Assembly: GCA_009703975.1 (NCBI GenBank) | Contig: WLFB01000096.1 | Location: 1 to 5,549 of the forward strand | Source of the DNA: Actinomycetota bacterium | Lineage (GTDB): Bacteria > Actinomycetota > Acidimicrobiia > Acidimicrobiales > Ilumatobacteraceae | Length of the DNA stretch: 5,549 bases | Direction of reading: 5' to 3' | In this document: in pieces, positions 1-5,549 of the stretch | How the letters are laid out: each line of letters opens with the position of its first letter | Numbering within the stretch: position 1 is the first letter of the stretch | Program-made: the position numbers and the translations under genes | The notes under the pieces: generated by a model | Seen by the model: the letters and a program-made list of their open reading frames with translations, nothing else | What the model was told of the DNA's origin: nothing | Database searches by the model: none

Positions 1-833
1 AAATCGATGTTGCGGTTGACGTTCCGTTTGAGCAATACAAGACGCTCACCTCGAAGAAATATTTGAATGTCGTTGAAAACTCTGCAGGAGCATGGTTGGC
101 ATTTTGTATGCGAATCGACATCAAGCCATTTGACGACAACAATGTTCGTCAAGCATTGCGACTGCTGGTCGATCGCAAGCAGATGTTGAACCGCGTGCTT
201 TCTGGACACGGCAAGATCGGCAACGACCTCTATGGATACATTGACGCCAACTACAACGCCAACAGTTATGAGCAGCGTAAGCAAGACATTCCGGCTGCAT
301 TGGCATTGTTGAAGAAGTCTGGCTATTCAAAAGCCAACCCGTTGAAGGTTGAGTTGACAGCACCAGATGACACTGGTGGTTTGGTGTTGATGATTCAGAC
401 ACTCGCCGAGCAAGCCAAGAAAACTGATGGCGTAGTGATTATCGACGCCAAAGTTATCGACGGCGGAACCTACTGGAGTGCGAAGGGTCAGTACATGAAC
501 ACTGGCTTCTACACGACTTACTGGTCGGGTCGAACATATCTTGCTCAGGTGGCAGCATCGATGGATATTTATCCAGAGACTAAGTTTCCGCCAGCCGACA
601 GCAGTTTCAGGGCCGATTATTTGAAAGCGGCTGGCACTGCGAATGCAAAGAAGCGTCGCGAGATCGTGGCCAAGATGCAAAAAGAAGAGTTTGAAAAAGG
701 CGCATACATTATTCCTTTCTTCAACAACTTCGCTGATGCCTATTCGAGCAAAGTTAAAGGCGTTGTTGTTCGTCCGTCACAGTTGAACATGGACTACTAC
801 GCTCACGGATTTAAAAACATCTCGTTGGGCTAG
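1..833 (+). CDS. ABC transporter solute-binding protein, family 5 (peptide/nickel type), C-terminal part
   Basis: This is the extracytoplasmic receptor of the importer encoded downstream; it would bind the solute and deliver it to the permease pair. The frame is open from base 3 to the TAG at 831-833, giving 276 residues. Full-length family members usually have about 500-600, so roughly the C-terminal half is present, and the signal peptide or lipobox lies outside the window. The family 5 hallmark is visible at about residues 42-60: PFDDNNVRQAL followed by VDRKQM, matching the usual 'PF.D.rVRqAl..aiDRe' element, then a VLSGHG turn and the DIPAALALLKKSGY helix. The C-terminal part has the typical R-E-I-V-A-K-M-Q helix, an IIPFFNN strand and a VKGVVVRP strand. 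A TTG at 63-65 is an internal leucine, not a start, because clear family sequence continues upstream of it. Ligand specificity (dipeptide, oligopeptide, nickel, other) cannot be decided. The family assignment is confident. Confidence 0.93.
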   Translation, partial: IDVAVDVPFEQYKTLTSKKYLNVVENSAGAWLAFCMRIDIKPFDDNNVRQALRLLVDRKQMLNRVLSGHGKIGNDLYGYIDANYNANSYEQRKQDIPAALALLKKSGYSKANPLKVELTAPDDTGGLVLMIQTLAEQAKKTDGVVIIDAKVIDGGTYWSAKGQYMNTGFYTTYWSGRTYLAQVAASMDIYPETKFPPADSSFRADYLKAAGTANAKKRREIVAKMQKEEFEKGAYIIPFFNNFADAYSSKVKGVVVRPSQLNMDYYAHGFKNISLG

Positions 834-855
834 TTCAACCTTTCAAAAATAAATA

Positions 856-892
856 GAACTGCCGTCCGCCGTGTGCGGGCGGCAGTTTCTTT
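856..892 (+). terminator. GC-rich hairpin between binding-protein and permease genes; terminator/attenuator-like
   Basis: Bases 857-869 pair with 875-887 over 13 pairs (12 Watson-Crick and one T-G wobble at 865/879) around a 5-base loop, 870-874 (CGTGT). The arms read AACTGCCGTCCGC and GCGGGCGGCAGTT. The right arm runs into a broken T tract, TTTCTTT at 886-892. The left arm is preceded by an A-rich run at 845-855, so the reverse strand also shows a stem followed by T-rich sequence; the element may be bidirectional. It sits 23 bases after the stop of the binding-protein gene and ends about 20 bases before the next start. In a same-strand importer operon this suggests partial termination, or a 3' stabiliser of the upstream mRNA, letting the binding protein be made in excess over the membrane parts. 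The structure is seen directly; the regulatory effect is inferred. Confidence 0.8.
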
Positions 893-907
893 AATAGGGT
901 GAGGTAA

Positions 908-1873
908 GTGAAAGCGTCTATTTTGAGGTTTGTCATCAAGCGAATTGCGCTTGGGCTATTGACACTATTTATAGTTTCGCTGTTGATATTTGCGGTGACG
1001 CAAGCCTTGCCGGCTGACCCTGCCGAAGCAATGCTCGGTCGAGAAGCAACGCCCGAGGCGTTGGCTGCATTGCGCACTGAATTCGGTCTCGACAAGCCGA
1101 TCGTCTCGCAGTACACGAATTGGCTGTTCGGCATTTTTGGCGGCGATCTGGGTACTTCATATGCAACTTCAACTCCGGTCGGCGAATATATTGGGCCACG
1201 AGTTAGTGCTTCGTTTTTCTTGTTGTTGATCGCCGCGGTTGGATCGATTCCGTTATCAATAGTCATTGGGGCAAATGCTGCATTGCGACGAGACCGCAAG
1301 TTCGACACGACGTCGTCACTCGTCTCGTTAATTCTTGCGGCGATGCCAGAGTTCGTGGTCGGAACAATCTTGACGATTATTTTCTCGACGACTATCTGGC
1401 AGTTGTTGCCTGCGGTTACATATCTAGAAGTTGGTGCACCACCATGGAGCGATATCAAAGGTCTGACGCTGCCCGTGCTGACTTTGCTTATTTCAGTCAC
1501 GCCGTATGTGTCGCGGGTGATGCGAGCAGCAATGGTCGAAGTTCTTGAAAGTGACTATGTCGAGATGGCTCGACTCAAGGGGATGGACGAACGCACGGTG
1601 TTGTGGCGACACGCAATGCCAAATGCTGTTGGCCCTGCGTTTCAAGTAATCGCCCTCAACTTGGCCTACTTGGCTGGCGGTGTGATCATCGTCGAGCGAT
1701 TATTTAACTTTCCGGGTATCGGCAGCGCACTTGCCGACGCGGTGCGATCTCGAGATCTGCCGGTGATTCAGTTTTTGGCGTTGATCATTGCAGGTGTTTA
1801 TGTGTTGACGAACTTGCTTGCCGATATCGGCACGGTCTTGGTGACACCTAGATTGCGAACGAGGCTGAAGTGA
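908..1873 (+). CDS. dppB: DppB-type peptide ABC transporter permease
   Basis: One of the two inner-membrane channel subunits of a Dpp/Opp importer; 321 residues, normal for the family (about 305-340). Visible features in order: a basic N-terminus followed by a first membrane helix at about 11-31; the external segment with LPADPAEAMLG, GLDKP and GDLGTS (79-84), all typical of DppB; further hydrophobic segments at about 101-123, 136-160, 186-205, 246-264 and 285-308; the EAA-type ATPase-contact loop at about 219-240 (EMARLKG then RHAMPNA); and FPGIG at 268-272. The GTG start at 908 fits the family N-terminus (RFVIKRI close to the start) and lies behind purine-rich sequence AGGGTGAGG at 896-904. 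The stop overlaps the next gene by 4 bases (GTGA). The symbol is family-level: DppB, OppB and GsiC types cannot be separated here. It is expressed either from the upstream operon by read-through of the hairpin or from an unrecognised promoter. Confidence 0.95.
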   Translation: MKASILRFVIKRIALGLLTLFIVSLLIFAVTQALPADPAEAMLGREATPEALAALRTEFGLDKPIVSQYTNWLFGIFGGDLGTSYATSTPVGEYIGPRVSASFFLLLIAAVGSIPLSIVIGANAALRRDRKFDTTSSLVSLILAAMPEFVVGTILTIIFSTTIWQLLPAVTYLEVGAPPWSDIKGLTLPVLTLLISVTPYVSRVMRAAMVEVLESDYVEMARLKGMDERTVLWRHAMPNAVGPAFQVIALNLAYLAGGVIIVERLFNFPGIGSALADAVRSRDLPVIQFLALIIAGVYVLTNLLADIGTVLVTPRLRTRLK

Positions 1874-2754
1874 GCGAAGTTTTGCAATCAACCGACCAAT
1901 TTGTCGATGAACGACCGCCGAGTTTGGTGCGTCAGGCGTTTAAGTTGCGGCGAACTCAAATTGGTGCAGTGCTGTCGCTGCTGTTGATCTGTGTTGCATT
2001 GATTGGGCCGTTTGTGGCGCCATTCGGTAGCACCGAATATGTCGAGATGCCGAACACATTGAGTGTGCCCGGAACAGTATTTGGTACCGATTATTTCGGA
2101 CAAGACGTGCTCTCGAGATTTTTGTTTGGTGGTCGCACGATTTTGATTTTGGCTGTTCTAGCCACCAGCATCGGCATTACTCTCGGCACGACACTTGGTC
2201 TCACAGCCGCGTATTTGCGCGGTCGCGCCGACGAAGTAATCATGCGTGCGCTCGACGTTGTGTTGTCGTTTCCGCAGGTGTTGTTATCACTTGTTGTGAT
2301 TTCAATGTTTGGCCCGAGCAATGTATTGATCATCTGCACCGTAGGTCTTTCGACAACACCGCGCATCGCGCGAATAATTAGAGGTGCTGCGATCAGCGTT
2401 GTCGAGCGCGACTTTATTTCGGCAGCCGAGGCGCTTGGCGAGTCGCGACGGCGAGTGGTGTTCGCCGAAGTTTTGCCCAATGTCACGTCGTCGCTGTTGG
2501 TTGAGATGAATCTTCGACTGACCTACAGCGTTGGTCTGATTGCGTCGTTGGCATTTTTGGGCTTCACACCCGAACCAAATGCAGCCAACTGGGGTTTGAT
2601 GATTCAAGAAAACCGAGTTGCCCTCACCGAACAGCCGTGGGGAGTAATTCTGCCGACAGTCGCACTGGCCCTGATGACAATCGGAACCGGCTTGATTGGT
2701 GACGGCTTCTCACGCGTGTCTGCAGGTATTGATCGTGGAGGCAAAGGTGAGTAG
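1870..2754 (+). CDS. dppC: DppC-type peptide ABC transporter permease
   Basis: The second channel subunit, expected to pair with the DppB-type protein; 294 residues, a normal length. After a cytoplasmic N-terminal tail of about 30 residues comes a first membrane helix at about 31-52, then the family signature FGTDYFGQDVLSR at 71-83 (the usual form is GTD..GrDvlSR; here Q replaces the common R), FGGR at 86-89, membrane helices at about 91-115, 133-147, 150-162, 218-231 and 257-277, and the EAA loop at about 184-205 (SAAEALGES then VLPNV), which docks on the ATPase. LAFLGF and WGLMIQENR (227-249) and the IGDGF end are also typical. The GTG start at 1870 overlaps the preceding stop as GTGA and has GAGG at 1861-1864 with a 5-base spacer, so translational coupling is likely. 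The 3' end overlaps the ATPase gene by 8 bases. Substrate is unknown; the symbol is given at family level. Confidence 0.95.
   Translation: MSEVLQSTDQFVDERPPSLVRQAFKLRRTQIGAVLSLLLICVALIGPFVAPFGSTEYVEMPNTLSVPGTVFGTDYFGQDVLSRFLFGGRTILILAVLATSIGITLGTTLGLTAAYLRGRADEVIMRALDVVLSFPQVLLSLVVISMFGPSNVLIICTVGLSTTPRIARIIRGAAISVVERDFISAAEALGESRRRVVFAEVLPNVTSSLLVEMNLRLTYSVGLIASLAFLGFTPEPNAANWGLMIQENRVALTEQPWGVILPTVALALMTIGTGLIGDGFSRVSAGIDRGGKGE
2737..2741 (+). promoter_or_regulatory. Ribosome binding site deciding the ATPase start
   Basis: GGAGG lies inside the last codons of the dppC-type gene, with a 5-base spacer (CAAAG) to the GTG at 2747. The ATPase frame stays open further upstream, to at least a TTG at 2696, but the extra residues (MVTASHACLQ...) do not resemble an ABC ATPase N-terminus. 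The site therefore supports GTG 2747 as the true start. Confidence 0.75.
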
Positions 2755-4525
2755 CGCAAGCGGTTTGCGAATAATTGATCTGCGCTTGAATGTCGCCGCC
2801 ACGGGCAACGACATCGTCGATGGCATCAACCTGACAATCGAGAAGGGTCGAGTGCTCGGTTTGGTCGGTGAGTCGGGTTCTGGAAAGACAACTGTTGGTC
2901 TCGCTGTTTTAAGTCATGCGCGGCGCGGAGTCGAAATTGCGCACGGTCAGATTTTTTGTGGTGACACTGAAGTTCTGGGTCTTGACAATGAAGCGAAACG
3001 CAAAATTCGCGGCGGACTTGTTTCGTATGTGCCACAAGACCCGGCATCTTCGTTGAACCCGGCTCTGCGCATCGGCTTGCAGTTGATAGAGGTGCTCGAG
3101 GCCCACGATTTTGGTGGTTCGCATGAAGCGCGTAAAGCGCGAATTAAAGAAATGATGACCGAAGTGTTGTTGCCGACCGATGACGAATATCTCGAGCGTT
3201 ATCCTCATCAATTGTCGGGTGGACAACAACAACGAGTAGGGCTGGCGATGGCATTTGCTTGTCGACCTTCGGTGATTGTGCTTGATGAACCTACAACAGG
3301 TTTAGATGTTTCAACTCAAGAACATGTTCTTAAAACAATTCGACAACTAACGCGAGATCACGGTGTTGCCGCGTTATACATCACGCACGACTTGGCGGTG
3401 ATTGCCGACTTGGCTGACGATGTCGCAGTTATGTATTCGGGTCGTGTCGTCGAGCAAGGCGAAGTTGCAGAAATTTTTAAGAACCCCGCCCACCCATATA
3501 CGCGACACTTGGTTGCAGCCGCGCCTGACATTGCAGGTAAAAAAGCAATCATCGGTCTTGCGGGTCGCGCACAATCACCAGGCAAACGTCCTGTCGGCTG
3601 TTCTTTTGCGCCGCGATGTGAACTTGTCGAAGATGCATGTCGGGTCGAGTTTCCGAAGATGGTTTCTGTTGGTGGGCGACAATCGGCCGCGTGCATCAAG
3701 GCGACACAAGTTGCGTCGGTGATTGTTAGATCAGCAAAACCTGAGTCGACTCGCAAGATCGGCGAACCGGTCATCGAAGTGTCGGCAGTTAGCGCGGGGT
3801 ATTCAGGCAACACGGTGGTGCATGAGGTTTCGCTGACTATTCGCAAAGGTGAATGTCTGGCACTCGTCGGTGAATCTGGTTCGGGTAAAACAACTGTGTC
3901 TCGCGCGATTGGTGGTTTGCATCGCGAATGGACAGGTTCAATTCGATTAAACGGACGCGAGTTGAAAACTATGGCGCGACAACGAGCAGTTACAGATCGT
4001 CTGGCGATTCAATATGTGTTTCAGAACCCTTACGGTTCGTTGAACCCGCGTCGAACTGTTGGCGACTCGATCGTGCGACCGTTGGTGATTGACGGTAAGT
4101 CGAAAGATGATGCTCGCCGTGCGGTGCTCGAAGTTTTAGACAAAGTAAGTTTGCCGGGCTCTTATGCCAATAAATACCCCGATCAACTTTCGGGCGGCGA
4201 GCGTCAGCGAATTGCGATTGCGCGGGCTCTCGTGAGCGAACCTGAGGTTTTGGTTTGCGACGAAGTGACGAGTGCACTCGATGTGCTTGTGCAGGCGGCA
4301 ATTGTTGATTTGCTCAGTGATTTGCGCAGACAACTTGGTCTGGCGATGCTTTTTGTGACGCACAATTTGCCACTCGTGCGTAGCATCGCCGACGAAGTTG
4401 CGGTGATGTCTGAAGGCAGAATCGTCGAAGTTGGGCCGTCAGAGTCTGTGATCGGCAACCCTCAGCAGCAATATACGCAGAGTTTAATCTTGGCGACACC
4501 GAGTATCGAGAGGTCGATGCGGTGA
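2747..4525 (+). CDS. Fused two-domain peptide ABC transporter ATP-binding protein (DppD-DppF fusion)
   Basis: The cytoplasmic motor of the importer, 592 residues from the GTG at 2747, with two complete ABC ATPase domains in one chain. Domain 1: Walker A GESGSGKTT at 41-49, Q-loop Q97, signature LSGGQQQR at 156-163, Walker B VIVLDE at 176-181, D-loop GLD 185-187, switch His214. It is followed by the oligopeptide-type C-terminal extension (NPAHPYTRHL at 246-255) and a four-cysteine set, C285, C291, C298 and C316, within GCSFAPRC. This pattern binds an iron-sulfur cluster in studied DppD proteins; that role is inferred here. A linker of about 20 residues (roughly 320-341) leads to domain 2: Walker A at 375-383, Q426, LSGGERQR at 481-488, Walker B VLVCDE at 501-506, H539. 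All catalytic residues of both domains are present, so both sites could hydrolyse ATP. Domain 2 ends soon after NPQQQYTQSL and lacks a cysteine set. Fusions of this kind (E. coli GsiA and YejF, many actinobacteria) are established. The overlaps with both neighbours are 8 and 4 bases. Confidence 0.95.
   Translation: MSSASGLRIIDLRLNVAATGNDIVDGINLTIEKGRVLGLVGESGSGKTTVGLAVLSHARRGVEIAHGQIFCGDTEVLGLDNEAKRKIRGGLVSYVPQDPASSLNPALRIGLQLIEVLEAHDFGGSHEARKARIKEMMTEVLLPTDDEYLERYPHQLSGGQQQRVGLAMAFACRPSVIVLDEPTTGLDVSTQEHVLKTIRQLTRDHGVAALYITHDLAVIADLADDVAVMYSGRVVEQGEVAEIFKNPAHPYTRHLVAAAPDIAGKKAIIGLAGRAQSPGKRPVGCSFAPRCELVEDACRVEFPKMVSVGGRQSAACIKATQVASVIVRSAKPESTRKIGEPVIEVSAVSAGYSGNTVVHEVSLTIRKGECLALVGESGSGKTTVSRAIGGLHREWTGSIRLNGRELKTMARQRAVTDRLAIQYVFQNPYGSLNPRRTVGDSIVRPLVIDGKSKDDARRAVLEVLDKVSLPGSYANKYPDQLSGGERQRIAIARALVSEPEVLVCDEVTSALDVLVQAAIVDLLSDLRRQLGLAMLFVTHNLPLVRSIADEVAVMSEGRIVEVGPSESVIGNPQQQYTQSLILATPSIERSMR
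4508..4513 (+). promoter_or_regulatory. Ribosome binding site of the hydrolase gene
   Basis: GAGAGG lies in the last codons of the ATPase gene, 8 bases before the GTG at 4522. It supports GTG 4522, which forms a GTGA overlap with the ATPase stop, over the later in-frame GTG at 4540. Confidence 0.6.
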
Positions 4526-5549
4526 CGCGCAGTTTGTTCGTGGCGCCGGGCTACGAATCTGTTGGCGAAGTTTTTCTAAAGCATCATTCGCAGGCGAGTG
4601 CTGGTGCATCGTTTGCGGCATTTGTCGCGGGCAAGAAAGTTATCGACCTTTGGGGTGGTCAACAAAAAGATGGTTCGCTATGGCGCGACGACTCATTATG
4701 TGTGATTGCCTCAGGGACAAAAGGCATTTGCGCTGTCGCGGTTTTGATGTGCGTCGAACGCGGGTTAATTGATCTTGATGCACCAATTAAGTCGATGTGG
4801 CCCGAGTTTGCTGTCGGTGGCAAAGGCGAGGTTCTGATTGGTGATGCCTTGGCACACGTTGCTGGTGTGCCTGGGCTCGAGCGCCAAGTTAGTGTCGCCG
4901 AATTATCTGATCCCATCTATATGGCGCAACTCGTCGCCGAGCAAATGCCGTTCGTACCGATTGGTGCGCCGTCATATCATGCGATGACATTTGGGTGGAT
5001 AGCGGGCGAACTCGTGCGTCGAGCAGACGGAAGAAGTATCGGCAATTTTGTGCGCGATGAAATTGCCGGTCCACTAGATCTTGATTTGCATATTGGTGCG
5101 CGCGATGAAGTTTTGCCACGAATTGCCGAGACCACTCGAGCGAACAACTATAACTACACGGCTTTGTCTGACCCGAATGCTGATGTGCGATTGAAGCATG
5201 TTTACGGAATGATTCCGGCTGAGCGCGGCACGAGCAGTTTTGCAAAAATTGAATTGCCTGGTGGCGGTGGTGTGGCGAACGCTTTTTCGATGGCGCGGTT
5301 GTACGCGATGTTGGTTAACGGTGGCGAACTCGACGGTGTGCGACTGCTCAGACCAGAAACGATTGCCGTCGCTCGCAGGCAGCGGTCGTTCGGTGATGAC
5401 CCGCTCTCGAGGCGGTTGTTGCGTTTCGGTGTCGGGTTTGAACTTAACCCGAACCCTTCGCAGTTAGGTGCGCCGATTGATGCATTTGGACATACAGGTG
5501 CTGGTGGTTCGACGCACGGTGCGTGGCCGAGTTTGCACACAAGTTTTTC
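4522..5549 (+). CDS. Beta-lactamase-fold serine hydrolase (family VIII esterase/EstB-like), 3'-truncated by window
   Basis: A serine hydrolase of the beta-lactamase/penicillin-binding-protein fold (Pfam Beta-lactamase type), 342 complete codons visible plus a partial TC codon, which must encode Ser. Its three active-site elements are present: S64-G-T-K67 (nucleophile Ser and general-base Lys), Y152-H-A154 (the Tyr motif), and H324-T-G326, which stands in for the KTG of beta-lactamases. Around them are family-typical blocks: VIDLWGG (40-46), GLIDLDAPI with WPEF (81-96), HVAGVPGL (112-119), ADGRSIGNFVRDEIAGPL (168-185), PGGGGVAN (246-253) and FGHTGAGGS then HGAWP (322-336). The style resembles the carboxylesterase-like actinobacterial proteins (LipD/LipP/LipL group) more than true beta-lactamases. 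The visible sequence probably lacks only the last few dozen residues. No signal peptide or membrane segment is seen at the N-terminus, so a cytoplasmic location is inferred. GTGA overlap with the ATPase gene puts it in the importer operon. Possible activities are esterase, D-amino-acid peptidase or amidase; none can be chosen from sequence. Confidence 0.9.
   Translation, partial: MTRSLFVAPGYESVGEVFLKHHSQASAGASFAAFVAGKKVIDLWGGQQKDGSLWRDDSLCVIASGTKGICAVAVLMCVERGLIDLDAPIKSMWPEFAVGGKGEVLIGDALAHVAGVPGLERQVSVAELSDPIYMAQLVAEQMPFVPIGAPSYHAMTFGWIAGELVRRADGRSIGNFVRDEIAGPLDLDLHIGARDEVLPRIAETTRANNYNYTALSDPNADVRLKHVYGMIPAERGTSSFAKIELPGGGGVANAFSMARLYAMLVNGGELDGVRLLRPETIAVARRQRSFGDDPLSRRLLRFGVGFELNPNPSQLGAPIDAFGHTGAGGSTHGAWPSLHTSF

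Noticed and set aside
825..855. Possible promoter in the gap before the dppB-type gene (TTGGGC at 825-830 and TAAATA at 850-855)
   Set aside because: The -10-like and -35-like boxes are poor matches, and the strong hairpin follows at once, so a transcript started there would meet it immediately. The A-rich run is better explained as part of the terminator-like element.
835..1500. Long reverse-strand open frame (221 codons) opposite the start of the dppB-type gene
   Set aside because: It runs through the intergenic hairpin and lies antisense to a clear permease. Its translation is low-complexity in S/T/N/R with no recognisable domain or ribosome site. Rarity of TTA, CTA and TCA codons in the real gene explains the absence of antisense stops.
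2696..2746. Upstream extension of the ATPase to a TTG start at 2696
   Set aside because: The 17 extra residues do not look like an ABC ATPase N-terminus and would create a 59-base overlap with the dppC-type gene; GGAGG at 2737-2741 points to GTG 2747.
3358..3846. Reverse-strand open frame (162 codons) inside the ATPase gene
   Set aside because: It lies wholly antisense to the conserved C-terminal region of domain 1, the linker and the start of domain 2, and shows no domain; it is a codon-bias shadow.
2864..3895. Near-repeat of the Walker A coding sequence (about 2864-2892 and 3867-3895)
   Set aside because: The similarity comes from the two homologous ABC domains; codons differ at many positions, so this is ancient domain homology and not a recent duplication or recombination repeat.
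5503..5549. Suspected frameshift near the end of the hydrolase, after GGS at about residue 330
   Set aside because: The following residues (THGAWP, then TSF and a TCN serine codon) fit the HGAWP and FS-type continuation that I recall from actinobacterial family members, and no alternative frame restores a better match.
4522..5549. Reading the hydrolase as an antibiotic-resistance beta-lactamase or a microcystin-type peptide hydrolase (MlrB-like)
   Set aside because: The fold is shared, but the SGTK, YHA and HTG motifs, the lack of a signal peptide and the family VIII esterase-like blocks do not indicate drug resistance, and nothing in the window supports a specific toxin substrate.

Overview
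This window is a stretch of one plus-strand operon for a peptide/nickel-type (Dpp/Opp-like) ABC importer, ending in a serine hydrolase gene. It is almost fully coding. The only gap between genes is about 74 bases (834-907), and it holds a strong hairpin. Both outer genes are cut by the window edges.

Layout: (1) 1-833, the C-terminal half of an extracellular solute-binding protein of family 5, 276 residues visible. (2) 856-892, a GC-rich 13-pair hairpin with a T-rich tail, which looks like an attenuator, terminator or mRNA-processing site between the binding protein and the rest of the transporter. (3) 908-1873, DppB-type permease. (4) 1870-2754, DppC-type permease. (5) 2747-4525, one polypeptide carrying two ABC ATPase domains, a DppD-DppF fusion. 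(6) 4522 to the window end, a beta-lactamase-fold (family VIII esterase/EstB-like) serine hydrolase, missing only its last residues.

The last four genes all appear to start with GTG and are joined by short overlaps of 4, 8 and 4 bases, so they are probably translated as a coupled unit. The expected scheme is that the binding protein captures a solute outside the membrane, the two permeases form the channel, and the fused ATPase drives import. The hydrolase shows no export signal, so it would act on something in the cytoplasm, plausibly the imported compound. The substrate cannot be read from sequence alone; short peptides or peptide-like or ester-bearing compounds are the reasonable candidates.

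Organism: the GTG starts, the fused two-domain ATPase, the actinobacterial-looking lipase/beta-lactamase protein, moderate GC, and heavy use of TTG (Leu) and CGA (Arg) codons suggest a moderate-GC actinobacterium, possibly of the Acidimicrobiia or a freshwater/marine lineage. This is an inference from style, not a marker-based assignment. I saw no RNA genes, mobile elements, CRISPR arrays or recent repeats. The system looks like a known transporter type; the hydrolase coupling and the internal hairpin are the parts most worth following up.
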